A DNA stretch of 64,000 nt from Aquarana catesbeiana (lineage: Eukaryota > Chordata > Amphibia > Anura > Ranidae), in the NCBI RefSeq assembly GCF_042186555.1, contig NC_133326.1, positions 494,721,232 through 494,785,231 on the forward strand. The letters are read 5' to 3'. Shown piece by piece: positions 22,614 through 33,589 of this stretch. A program made the position numbers and the translations under genes. Each line of letters starts with the position of its first letter. Position 1 is the first letter of the stretch. Below the pieces are notes generated by a model, which had not been told where the DNA came from, did no database searches, and saw only the letters and a list, made by a program, of their open reading frames with translations.

Positions 22614-22957
22614 AGGATTTTTATAACAGCTTACCTGTAAAATCATTTTCTTGGAGTACATCATGGGACACAGAGCCTTAAGTAATTACTTAATGGGTTA
22701 TGGGCCACCTTCAGGTGTTGACACTGGTATACCCAATACAGGAAAGTTCACTCCCCTAAATAACCCCTTCTCCTTCCAGGAGTACCTCAGTTTTTGTAGC
22801 CAAGCAATATACTTAAACCCCATAAAAAAGAGGGGAGGAACCTCTGTGTCCCATGATATACTCCAAGAAAAGGATTTTACAGGTAAGCCATTATAAAAAT
22901 CCTATATTGTTTATCGTACATCATGGGACACAGAGCCTTAAGTAATTACTTAACAGG
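22614..22957. repeat. DIRS-A left terminal repeat and internal complementary region
   Basis: The part at 22648-22700 (catcatgggacacagagcc, taagtaattacttaatggg) is repeated at 22920-22955 and inverted at 27960-28022. DIRS replication is thought to use such an internal region to template the ends during circle formation. Confidence 0.85.
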
Positions 22958-23939
22958 ATACAGACGAGCGGGTTTCCCGATAGTAATTAGTTCCGTCTGA
23001 AAAATTTAGAACATGTTCTCTATCTAAGTCCGTCAGAATTTTCGACGGAAAAAGCCAGAAGGGGCATATACACGGTCGGAATATATGATGAAAAGCTCCC
23101 ATCGGACTTTTTCTGACGGACATTCCACTCGTGTGTACGCGGCATAAGGGAATATGCTGTATCGGTTCAAATGGCTGTTTTTGTAACAGTGACCAAACTA
23201 AATTCAAGTCCCAAGGGCATAAAGGTGATTTAACTGGTGGATTAATCTGCATCACCCCTTGCATAAAACCCCGGACTAAAGAATGCATAGCAAGTGGTCT
23301 TTGAAATAAGATTGATAAGGCTGAGACTTGGCCCTTAATAGTACTCAGGGCCAATTTCATCTCTACGCCTAATTATAGAAAGGCAAGAATTCAGACTATG
23401 ATATATCTCTGAGGGTGCCAACCCTTGGATTCACACCAGGAAACATAAGCCCTCCAGACACTATAATATATACTTCTGGAAGCTGGTTTCCTTGCATTAA
23501 TCAAAGTAGAGATAACTGACCCGGAAAGCCCACGTTTCTTCAGAATGTGGGTTTCAATAGCCAGGCTGTTAAATTTAGTGTTCGTAAAGTAGGATGGAAT
23601 ATCGGCCCCTGTGAGAGCAGGTCTGGCCTTAGTGGAAGGGACCATGGATCCTCCACTGCTATCTTTATGATTTCTGCATACCATGGCCTTCTGGGCTATG
23701 CTGGTGCTACCAGAATTATCGGCCTTCTTTCCAGCGTGATCCTGCAAAGAAGTCGAGGCAGCAACTGAATAGGAGGGAATGCATAGATCAGTGAGAACTG
23801 ATCGCACAGGGTCACCAACGCATCTGTTCCGCATGCGAGTGGATCCCTTGTCCTGGACACAAAGTTGACTAACGTCATGTTGAACGTGGACGTTAGAAGA
23901 TCTACGTCCGGAGTCTCCCATCTTTGACAAATGGCCCAA
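22950..23939 (-). pseudogene. DIRS-A tyrosine recombinase, catalytic half deleted
   Basis: The N-terminal core-binding part is visible (RKPASRSIYYSVWRAYVSW, near 23470-23410), and after a shift MKLALSTIKGQVSALSILF at 23360. The frame then runs into the foreign fragment at about 23148 and ends at 22950. The catalytic Arg, the H-x-x-R and the nucleophilic Tyr present in DIRS-B are absent. This enzyme inserts the circular intermediate in intact DIRS; this copy cannot. Confidence 0.85.
22962..23147. mobile_element. MITE-like fragment replacing recombinase sequence in DIRS-A
   Basis: It begins acagacgagcgggtttccc and ends actcgtgtgtacgcggcat, with inner words gacggaaaaag and ctttttctgacgg that are inverted. 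It resembles chromosomal MITEs with CCGCGTACACACGAG tips. Compared with DIRS-B, it occupies the place of about 700 bp (30640-31345). Confidence 0.75.
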
Positions 23940-25414
23940 AAAATGTCAGAGTGAAGAGACCATTCCCCCGGGAATAACTGCTGGCCACTTAAGTAGTCCG
24001 CCTGCCAATTCTCTACTCCCGGAATGAAGACTGCCGATAGGCACAGAACATTCCTTTCTGCCCAAGTTAGAATATGATTCACCTCTCTCTGTGCTGAGAG
24101 ACTCTTGGTGCCCCCTTGGTGATTAATATAGGCCACAGCCGTGGCATTGTCGGATTATATCCTGACAGGACAATTCTTTAACCTGAAAGTCCAGGTTTTC
24201 AGAGCCAGACACACTGCCCGAATCTCTAGGATATTGATGGGCAAGGCTCTTTCGGTTTTTGACCACTGTCCCTGGACAGTTGTCTTCTCTAGTACTGCTC
24301 CCCAGCCTGAAAGGCTGGCATCTGTCATTACTATTTTCCAGATACGTGGTCTGAAGGATTTTCCTTTCCGCAGATTCTGGGTTAGTAACCACCAACTGAG
24401 CCTTTGGGACACCCTTGGGACAGCTGCATTGGCAAGTCCAAGGCTTGGATCGTTTTGTTCCAAGCAGACAGGATACTGTTTTGCAACAGTCTCGAATGGA
24501 ACTGGGCATAGGGGACCATCTTTCCTAACAACCTCATGCAAAGGCGAATTGAGGGATTTCTTTTCGATCTGACCATCCGCCCCAGCTCTCGTATGGAGCT
24601 GATCTTTGCTGGAGGCAAGAACACCTTCTTCTGGGCTGTGTCTATAATCAAGCCCAAATACTCCAGCCTTCTTAGTGGTTTTAAGGAAGACTTCTCTAGG
24701 TTGAGAATCCAATCCAGACTTTCCAGGTAACTGGTTGTAATGCGTACACTTTGCTCTAAGCGAGCCACTGACTGGTCTTATAACAACAGATCGTCTAAGT
24801 ATGCCAAGACTGTTAAGCCCTATGCCCTTAGGCTGGCTAGAGGTGGGGCCAGTACTTTTGTGAACACCCGGGGTGCTGTAGCTAGCCCGAAGAGCAAGGC
24901 TACAAACTGAAAGTGCTGTTGTTCTACTTCGGACCGCAAAAATCTTTGGTGAGCAGGAAATATAGGAACATGCAGATATGGATCTCTGATGTCGATGGAC
25001 GCCAGAAGTTCTCCTCCTTGTAGGATGGAAACTAGTGACCTGATCGACTCCATGCGAAAGGAGCGGATCTTCAGGAACTGATTTAGATTCCTTAGATCTA
25101 GAATGGGTCTGACATACCCATTTGGTTTTGGTACCGTAAACAGGTTTGACTAAAACCCCAAACCTTGCTCTTCTGTGGGGATCTGTATGATCACCCCCTG
25201 AACCAATAATCGGTCTAATGCTTGAAACAGAAATTCCTTTTTCCCTGGATCTTTGGGAACGTTTGATTTCAGAAAACGAGACGGTGGAAACTCCCAAAAT
25301 TCTGGTTTGTATCCTAGAGACACCGTGGAGATGACCCATCTGTCCTGAATTTGCTAGACTTCTGAGAATTGCAGAAGTCTTCTCCGCACCTTGGTGAGGG
25401 GGGCGCCTCTTCAT
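23696..25414 (-). pseudogene. DIRS-A reverse transcriptase and RNase H region
   Basis: The RT is read in pieces. 25053-24820 carries the ASIDIRDPYLHVPIFP block (RT motif with the first aspartate region) and the FVALLFGLATAPRVFTK block. The YLDD motif near 24800 is followed almost immediately by a stop (YLDDLLL then taa). The thumb lies in 24768-24382 and RNase H in 24136-23696 (AYINHQGGTKS, ENWQADYLS). Frames change several times. The 419-codon frame 25414-24155 is partly in a shifted register. Confidence 0.85.
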
Positions 25415-25529
25415 GATGAGGCTTTAGTATTCTGCTTTGCAGATTTGCGGCCCCAGGTCTTCTTTTGTGCCTGGGTCTGACCCTGAGGCAGAGGCCGTCG
25501 CCACTAGAAATCGTCTGGATGTATTTATC

Positions 25530-26650
25530 CAAATCATCGCCAAATAGTCGCTCCCCATGAAAAGGGAAACTAGTCAGAAGCTTTTTGCAAGGTGCTTCGG
25601 CTGACTATTTTTTTAACCAAAGGGTTCTACGCATGTGTATTAGCACAAGCGCAAGGCGGGGAGGCCTGGTGAATAGAATCTTTCATAGTGTCTATAGCAA
25701 AACATAATTGCCTTTGGTAGTTCAGCCAACAACGGGCCTGTTGTGCAGGGACCTCATTAAGAGCCTCTGTGAACTGGTCCTTTAAGGACTGACAGATGCC
25801 TATTGCAGCAACTGCAGGCTGAGTAACAGTCCCTGCCAAGGAAAAAGGATTTTAACAGGAATTCCAACTTTTTATCTGTTGGATCTTTAAGCATTTGTGC
25901 ATTGTCTACTAGACAAGTTAAACTTTTATTCACACTGGAAATCGCAGCATCAACTGCTGGAACCTTCCATTTTTTGGTGAATTTCTCCTCCATGGGATAG
26001 AGAACTTAGAATCTCTTTGGAGGGAGAAAATGCTTATCCGGATGATCCCATTCAGCATAAATAAGCTTTTCTAGTAATGCATGGACAGGAAACGCATGCA
26101 AAGGCTGTAAAGGTTTCAAAGAACCCAAGGAAGAAACCAGACTTTCAGCTAACTCTGTTAGGGGTAGCATGAAAGTGGAGCGAACCATTTCCGTAAGGAT
26201 TTGTACCTCAGATTGTGAAGCTGAATCATCAACTGTTGTTTCCTCCGCAGAGGAATAATCGGCTTGTTTTTCCTCTCGATCACCTGAGGGTAATACCTGT
26301 CCCCACTGTTCCCCTGATAAAAGGGTTTGGAGTGGGTGAGGGGGATCTAGCACGCTTCCTATCCCCTTGGATGGAGGATGCGATTAAAGCTACTAATCTT
26401 CCTTCTAAGCCCTGCAGGGCATAGGAAAATGCATCTTCAGTCACGTATACAGAGGCTGAAGTGTGAAAAGCAGTTGCACCACCAATCAGTTCCAAAGACT
26501 CACCCTGGCTTTCCATATCTGGCATCTCCGGAGAGGATGACAGTGTGGAGGCATGACTGGAGTTCCAAGCCCCTGGGGGTGGAACTTTTGGTATCTTAGT
26601 GGTAACCTTGGAAGCCATAGTGCTAAGCACAAAAGCAGAGGCACGCTGCT
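25530..26650 (-). pseudogene. DIRS-A Gag-like region
   Basis: Pieces at 26630-26280, 26353-26006, 25993-25757 and 25839-25627 line up with the same region of DIRS-B (34812-34071). Recognisable blocks include MASKVTTKIPKVPPPG, EDAFSYALQGLEGRLVALI, HALLEKLIYAEWDHPDKHFL and EEKFTKKWKVPAVDAAISSV. It is frame-shifted, and its function in particle assembly is assumed from its position. Confidence 0.75.
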
Positions 26651-27799
26651 GAGCAATTTTCTGAGCAATAGTAAGAAAAACAATGGCAGCATAAAGATTA
26701 ATCTGATGCTAAACAACAATGTCTTTTTCTGTACTGGAAATGCCTGTGTACACACCTCACGTGCTCCAGCGCTCCTGTGTCCTGTGGCAGCTCTTCATTC
26801 AGCTGCTCTGGTAGAGACCTTTAGTGATAAGAGCGTCAGCCTTATAAGACCCATCAGGTGTAAGCTTGATTGCCTGTGCGCCGTGTGCTTCCACGAGGAC
26901 GCTGAGTCTGTACACAGTGGCGACTGCCTTAGCCAAACCCCTTCCATCGACCCGCCCGCCTCCTCTTTTCAAAAAATAAACCTCAGCCCGCACACGTGGA
27001 CGGCACAGCATTCGGGTCTGAGACACAGACCCGAAGGAGGAGAGGAGGCTGCAGCCGCCATGCGGCGTTCTGTCTTCTCTTTATATAAAAAAAGCTGGTT
27101 TCCTTGCATTGAAAAAAGGCAAGTAAACATAAAAATGTTTATCTAAGAAAGCCGCCCCGCACCCCTCGAGGTTCTTAGCAGTTGAGGCTTACTACAAGTG
27201 TGAATCAGCCTTTAGTGCTGTCACACTGATTCATGTAACACTGCTCAACTGATTACAGGATGTAATGTACTTTGCACTGTACATGTACCCCCAGCCCCTC
27301 AGTTTCCCCAATTGGGGGGAGAGGAATAATAAAGAATCCCCTCCTGCTACTAGGACACACCATGTTGTAGCTGGACACAGAGATGCTGAAAAGGGTATGT
27401 GTATTCTTACGCACTCTAGAGGAGACTTTAAGGCATTACAATGTTACATATGGAAGAAAAGGCATAGGTGGACTTTGCAGTTCCTAAGCTTTTCTCTTAC
27501 CTTTTCCTCACTGCAGGATACTGCTGAAAACAGACAGATCCAAACTTCACCCATCATGGCGGGCAGCGTTAATAAACCTTCAAAGACCGGGTCCCTTAAT
27601 AGGGGTTCCACTCCTTTGGACCTGTATAGCACCCCTCAGGACAACTTTAGGTAATGTAGCAAGACCAAAAAGAGTCCTGGTTCCTGGGGTCCAGCCCTCA
27701 AAGAGAGGCGTTACAGGCAAAACCTTGTTCTTCTATGCGAGGCCCGGATACCATCCTGTGGCCTCAGTGGCGTGGATGGATTCGGTTGTGGAGGTTTTT

Positions 27800-28024
27800 T
27801 TAAATCCAGCATGGATCCCCCTGGAGCTCCTCAGAGCACATCTTCACTCATGACCAACACCTTAGACACTGGCGAAAAAACTGAGGTACTCCTGGAAGGA
27901 GGAGGGGTTATATAGGGGAGTGAACTTCCTGTATTGGGTATACCAGTGTCAACACCTGAAGGTGGCCCATAACCCATTATGTGATTATTTAAGGCTGTGT
28001 CCCATGATGTACGATAAAGAAATA
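27800..28024. repeat. DIRS-A right terminal repeat
   Basis: The inverse complement of the left end: ctgaggtactcctgg, gaacttcctgtattggg, ccagtgtcaacacctgaagg, then ttaaggctgtgtcccatgatg at the tip. It is longer by about 65 bases than the corresponding end of DIRS-B. Confidence 0.85.
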
Positions 28025-28052
28025 GCAACGCCTAGATGTGAACGGAGCCTCA

Positions 28053-28491
28053 GATATTAACACACATATGGATAAGATTATTTACATTTAGCGAAACTCT
28101 TTCAGATCAAAGCATTATAGTCCCACTCTCAGGAAGAAAGCCTAGCTCAGCATTTATGTAACCATTTTCCTGATAAGACACAAACAACTTCCTGTTAGTG
28201 AATGCAGTTAAGAATGCCATGCACAATGAAGAATTCAGTGGTAAAGTGGTAAGGTAGATCACTGGGCTCATGTGAAAGGGAGGACATCAATATACATTTA
28301 TAAATATGACAATCTTTCTGAAGCAATTACACTCCTCTGCTGCTGTTGTCTGGTATCTAATTTTATCTTCAATATATAGACATGCTACTTCTTCTTCCTA
28401 CTAAGCTACCCTATTCAAGTAGTATTGAGTTTTCCATCACTCGCAAATGAGCTGAAATGGCACCCATGGACTAAAAAGTACCCGTCACACA
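28053..28491. other. Unassigned sequence
   Basis: AT-rich; no repeat ends or protein similarity recognised between the outer MITE and the Tc1-like element that begins at 28494. Confidence 0.45.
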
Positions 28492-28800
28492 TACAGGCAT
28501 GTGAAAAAGTAAGTAAACCCCATGGTAATAATTAACTTTTTCAACATATTTGAACAGGCAAACATTAGTTCTTAACCTAAACAATGCCTACAGATAAAGC
28601 TGGTATACCTTTAAAAAAAAAATGCACATAAAATGGTCATGGTGTATTTATTTCCACAAAATAATTGAACAAAAACGCAGATTTGTCATGTGGAAAATAT
28701 AAGTACACCCCAACATTTACCGCCAATTTAAATCTAAGAAATTGGCATCCGGCATTCCAATGAACATGCCAATGATTGGATCCTCATTAGGGAGTATGCA

Positions 28801-29263
28801 GGTTTTTTTTATTTATTTTTTTTGTTTTGTTTTTTTAATAACAAACATGTTATACTTACCTCCTCTGTGCAGTTGGTTTTGCACAGAGCAGCCCAGATCC
28901 TCCTATTCTCGGGTCCCGCTTTGCTGCTCCTGGCCCCTCCCTTCTGTAGAGTGCCCCCTCAGCCAGCAGCTTGCTATAGGGGCACCCGAGTCAAGTCAGA
29001 GCTCTGTGAGTCCATTCAGACATAAAGCCCTGACCAGGCCCCGTCCCCTCTCTCCCCTGATTGGCTGACTGTGGTTTGGCGCCATTGGTGCCGCTGCTGT
29101 GTCTCAGGAGGAGTGTCCCGGACAGCTTAGACACTCGTGGACATCCCTGGATAGAGAAGGTGCTCAGATAAGTAATTAGGGGGTGCTGGGGAGTCTGCTG
29201 CACACAGAAGGTTTTTATAGAATGCATTACAATTAAAAAAACCTGCCTTTACAACCCCTTTAA
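28801..29263 (+). mobile_element. Family A MITE, copy 3
   Basis: Core blocks acttacctcctctgtgcag (minus-strand donor consensus), GCACAGAGCAGCCC and the gattggctgactgtgg block, then the right end TTTACAACCCCTTTAA at 29248-29263. The left TTAA end is not recognisable in the T-rich start. It lies inside Tc1-D. Confidence 0.7.
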
Positions 29264-29605
29264 ACCTCAGACATCTAGGGTCTGATGTACTCTTTGAAAT
29301 TGGCATGTGTGGTGTCATCGTGCCAAGATCAATAGAGAAGGCCCTCAGAAAAACTTCTGGATGCCTATGAGTCAGAATGAAAAAGCTTGCCAAATTATTT
29401 AAAATCAATCATTTCAGTGTAAAAAAATAATCTAGAAGTGGCATAGACATGAAACAACTGAAATTTGTCCAGGTTGGCCCAGCAAATCCAGCCCAGATGC
29501 TGACCATTTGATGCTAAAAGAAGCCTTTCCTGTCGAAAAAGAGCTTTAGAGCAAGGTTTGCTTGTGAACATATAGGCAAAGGCCATGCTTCTGAAACAAT
29601 TTGAC
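29264..29605 (+). pseudogene. Tc1-D transposase, first part
   Basis: Plus-strand decayed coding sequence, with words such as GGTGTCATCGTGCCAAGATC and CAGGTTGGCCCAGCAAATCC (the Q-x-WP-S-K block). It breaks off at cttctgaaacaatttgactgatga and appears to resume at 39046 after the CR1/DIRS block. Many stops. Confidence 0.6.
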
Positions 29606-30328
29606 TGATGAATGTGAGGTGTAAGAACGCAATCAGGGCGGCTAAAAAAGAATATGGCAGACACATAGCGGAGGAGAGTAAAAATAATCCAAAGAAGTTT
29701 TTTAAATATATTAACAGGAGGAGGTGAGGACGGAACACATAGGCCCCATAAAGGACGACGAAGGGAAGGTGGTTACAGATGACAAGGAGAAGGCAGCTAT
29801 GCTAAATGCTTTGTTCTCCTCAGTCTACACAGGAGGTGTATACTGACCAAGACAGTATTGTTAGCAACACGCAACAGGATCTACCCTTGTGGCCAACAGA
29901 GGCTAGAATCCGGAAAGGATTAGAGATTAACATAAATAAGTCACTGGGATCAGATGGCTTACACCCGAGAGCACTTAAATAACTAAGTCAGGTTATAGCC
30001 AGACTGCTATTCCTAATCTTCATGGACAGCATACTGACAGGATTGGTACCAGCCGATTGTCGAAAAGCCCACGCGGTACCAATATCCATAAAAGGGCAGA
30101 GATCTATTCCTGGGAACTATAGGCCTGTCAATCTAACTTTGGTAGTTTGTAAACTATTTGAGGGGATGATAAGGGACCATATCCAAAAATTTGATAATGA
30201 AAACAGTATAATTAATAGAAATCAGCATGGGTTTACGAAAGGTCGCTCTCATAAAACCAACCCATTAACATTCTACGAGGAAGTGAGCTGCCATCTGGAC
30301 AATGGTAGGCCAGTGGATGTGGTATAAT
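29606..30328 (+). pseudogene. CR1-type LINE fragment a (5' truncated, cut in RT)
   Basis: Decayed ORF2 sequence on plus. Recognisable reverse-transcriptase blocks include RALK-stop-LSQVIARLLF (near 29970), the SIPGNYRPVNLT block (about 30100-30130), NQHGFTKGRS (about 30221) and FYEEVSCHLDNGRPVDVV. The frame stops where DIRS-B begins, just before the YLDFAKAFD motif with the first catalytic aspartate. The remaining 3' half is absent on the far side. Confidence 0.85.
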
Positions 30329-30728
30329 AGGATTTTTATAACAGTCTACCTGTAAAATCCTTTTCTTGGAGTACATCAGGGAACAGAGCCTGTTAACTTA
30401 ATGGGTATATAGGCACCTTCAGGTGATGGACACTGGAACACCCAATACAGGAAGTTTACTCCCTATATAACCAGTCCTCCTACCAGGAGTACTTCAGTTT
30501 TTGTAGTAAAGCAATATACTTAAACCCCAAAAAGAGGGGAGGGACCTCTGTGTCTCATGATGTACTCCAAGAAAAGGATTTTACAGGTAAGCTGTTATAA
30601 AAATCCTATTTTCTTTATCGTACGTCATGGGACACAGAGCCTAAGTAATAACTTAATGGGACATCCCAAAGCAATGCTATTTGAGGGGAAGGAGACACAA
30701 CCCGCAGGGTACCCCCAGACTTGAAGAC

Positions 30729-31560
30729 CTATACTGCTGCCTGCAGCACACTGCGCCCAAAGGCGATATCCTCATACCTCCTTACATCCACTTGATAAAA
30801 CTTAGTGAATATGTGTACTGAAGACCAAGTTGCGGCCTTACAGATGTGAGCCATGGAGGCCTGGTGACGCACTGCCCAAGAAGCACTAACCGACCTGGCA
30901 GAGTGCGCTTTGACTTGGAAAGGGGGAATCTTACTCCTTAAATTATAAGTCTGAATTATAACTTGCCGAATCCACTTAGTGACAGTGGATTTCGACGCTG
31001 CCTGTCCTTTCTTAGGACCCTCTGGCAGAATAAATAAGACATCAGTCTTTCGAATCTGAGCAGTCGTCTTTAAATAGACTTTGACCGCTCTCACCACATC
31101 AATACAATGTAGTGACTTTTCTTTCCTGGAACATGGTTTTGGGAAAAAACGATGGCAGGACAATGTGTTGGTTCAGGTTGAAACCGAAGACCACTTTTGG
31201 TAAAAAACCTGGACGAGGCCGCAACACCACTCTGTCCTCATGAATAATCAAATATGGCTCTTTACAAGAAAAAGCAGCCAATTCCAAAACCCTCCTTGCT
31301 GAGGATATGGCAACCAAAAATACCAACTTCCTTGTCAGAAGGACTAAGGGAATATGTTGTATCGGTTCAAATGGCTGTTTTTGTAACACTGACAAAACTA
31401 AGTTCAAGTCCCAAGGGTTCAAAGGAGGTTTGACTGGCGGATTAAGCCGTATCACCCCTTGCATAAAACCCAGGACTAAAGAATGTGTAGCAAGCGGTCT
31501 TTGAAATAAGACCGATAAAGCTAAGACTTGGCCTTTAATAGTGCTCAAGGCCAACTTCAT
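30729..31560 (-). pseudogene. DIRS-B tyrosine recombinase, catalytic residues kept
   Basis: Frame 31560-31099 carries MKLALSTIKGQVLALSVLF and then the first-arginine block ISSARRVLELAAF. A frameshift near 31150 moves to frame 31163-30729, which holds KAHSARSVSASWA (the H-x-x-R motif) and FTKFYQVDVRRY (the nucleophilic tyrosine region). It ends at a stop at 30729. The protein would integrate the circular DNA intermediate. It is split by the frameshift but otherwise long and nearly complete. Confidence 0.88.
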
Positions 31561-31756
31561 CTCTACCCCTAATTGTAGAAAGGCAAGAATTCTGCCTATG
31601 ATATACCTCCGAGGGTGCCAACCCTTGGATTAACACTAGGAAACGTAAGCCCTCCAGACACTATAATATATCGTTTTGGAAGGTGACGTCCTTGCATTAA
31701 TCAAGGTAGAGATAACTGACCCGGAAAGCTCACGTTTCTTCATAATGTGGGTTTCA

Positions 31757-33403
31757 TTAACAAGGCGTTAAATTTAGCGTTTGTAAGGTAGGATGGCATA
31801 TTGGCCCCTGTGAGAGTAGGTCTGGCCGTGGTGGAAGGGACCATGGATCCTCCACTGCTATCTTTACGATTTCTGCATTCCATGACCTTCTGGGCCATGC
31901 TGGTGCTACCAGAATTACCGGCTTTCTTTCCAGCTTGATCCTGCAAAGAAGTCGAGGCAGCAACTGAATAGGGGGAAATGCATATATCAGTGAGAACTGA
32001 TCCCATGGGGTCACCAACGCATCTGTTCCGCATGCGAGTGGATCCCTTGTCTTGGGCACAAAGTTAACCAACTTCATGTTGAATCTAGACGCTAGAAGAT
32101 CTGCGTCCGGAGTCCTCCATCTTTGGCAAACAGCCCGAAAAATGTCGGGGTGAAGAGACCATTCCCCCAGGAATAACTGCTGGCGCCTCAAGTAGTCCGC
32201 CTGCCAAAAATCTACTCCCGGAATGAAGACTGCCGATAGGCATGGAACATTCCTTTCTACCCAAGTTAGAATATGGTTCACCTCTCTCTGCACTGAGAGA
32301 CTCTTGGTGCCCCCTTGGTGATTGATATAGGCCACAGCTGTGGTATTATTGGATTGGATCCTGACAGGACAATCCCGTAACCTGGAAGTCCAGGCCTTCA
32401 GAGCCAGATGCACTGCCCGAATCTCTAGGATATTGATGGGCAAGGTTCTTTCGGCTCCTGACCACTGTCCCTGGACAGTTGTCTTTTCTAATACTGAAAG
32501 GCTGGCATCTGTTGTTACCACTTTCCAGATAACAGGTCTGAAGGATTTCCCTTTCAGCAGATTCTGGGTTAGTAACCACCAATTGAGTCTTGACACCCTT
32601 GGGGAAAGCCACATTGGCAAGTCTAAAGCTTGAATTGTTTTGTTCCAAGTAGACAGGATACTGTTTTGCAACAGTCTTGAATCGAACTGGGTATAGGAAA
32701 CTGCTTCGAATGAAGCCACCATCTTTCCTAGCAACCTCATGGAAAGGCGAATGGGGGGGATCGCCTTTTAACCTGACCATCCGCACCAGCTCTCTTATGG
32801 AGATGTTTTTTGCCTGAGGCAAGAACACCTTTTTCTGGGCTGTGTTTATAATCAGACCCAAGTACTCCAGCCTTTTTATCGGTTTTAAGGAAAATTTCTA
32901 TAGGTTAAAGTTACCTTTCCAGGTAACTGGTTGTAATGTGTACGCTTTGCTCTAAACGAGCCACCGACTGGTCTATTAGCAATAGATCGTCTAAGTATGC
33001 CAAGACTGTTATGCCCTTTGCCCTTAACCTGGCTAGAGGTGGGGTCAGGACTTTTGTCAACACCTGTGGTGCTGTAGCTAGCCCGAAGGGCAAGGCTACA
33101 AACTGGAAATGCTGCTGTTCTACCTCGAACCGCAGAAACTTTTGGGGAGCGGGGAAATATAGGAACATGCAGATATGCATCCCTGATGTTGATAGACACC
33201 AGAAGTTCTCCTCCTAGTAGGATAGAAACTACTGACCTGATCGACACCATGCGAAAGGAGCAGATCTTTAGGAACGGATTTAGATTCTTTAAATCTAGAA
33301 TGGGTCTGACATCTCCATTCCGTTTTGGTACTGTGAAGGGGTTTGAATAAAACCCCAAACCTTGCTCTTCTGTGGGGATTTGTATGATCACCCCCTGAGC
33401 CAT
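31757..33403 (-). pseudogene. DIRS-B reverse transcriptase and RNase H region
   Basis: Frame 33403-32885 starts the RT (GVIIQIPTEEQGLGFYSN, RPILDLKNLN, SINIRDAYLHVPIFP). Frame 33180-32911 contains the catalytic AYLDDLLLID with no stop behind it, unlike DIRS-A. The long frame 32740-31757 carries the thumb and RNase H (VRIQSNNTTAVAYINHQGG, DFWQADYLRRQQ) and runs into the recombinase N-terminus. The pieces overlap in different frames, so at least three shifts separate them. Confidence 0.87.
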
Positions 33404-33589
33404 TAAATCGGTCTAGTGCCCGAAACAGAGATTGCCTTTTCCCTGGATCTTTGGGAATGTTTGACCTCAGGAAACAAGACGATGGAAAGTCCCGAAATTC
33501 CAGCTTGTACCCCAAAGTTACTGTGGAGATGACCCATCTGTCCTGAATTTCCTCTTGCCAGACTTCTGAAAACTGCAGAAGTCTTCCCC

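Larger units (their letters stand above)
22614..28024 (-). mobile_element. DIRS-type retrotransposon, copy DIRS-A
   Basis: A tyrosine-recombinase retrotransposon read on minus: Gag-like region, reverse transcriptase, RNase H, then recombinase. It has inverted terminal repeats (about 22640-22790 against 27865-28022). A short internal repeat at 22905-22957 is complementary to the extreme right tip (tttatcgtacatcatgggac), the internal complementary region expected of DIRS. No target duplication flanks it, as expected. The recombinase catalytic half is missing, and a MITE-like piece sits in its place. Confidence 0.9.
20036..28052. mobile_element. Short MITE split by Harbinger and DIRS-A insertions
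   Basis: Three fragments make one element: 20036-20070 (GGCTCTGTTCACACCTAGGC end), 22373-22613 (ctctaaaaatggccaacaag and cctgttcacatctgag), and 28025-28052 (ACGCCTAGATGTGAACGGAG, the inverted end). The first and third are inverted complements of one another. The fragments are separated by the Harbinger element (20074-22369) and DIRS-A (22614-28024). Removing both leaves a MITE of roughly 300 bp. Confidence 0.72.

Noticed and set aside
24141..24572. Plus-strand frames of 70-145 codons inside the DIRS and Tc1 elements (also 31307-31504, 32340-32633, 4399-4816)
   Set aside because: Opposite-strand shadows of RT, recombinase or transposase coding sequence.
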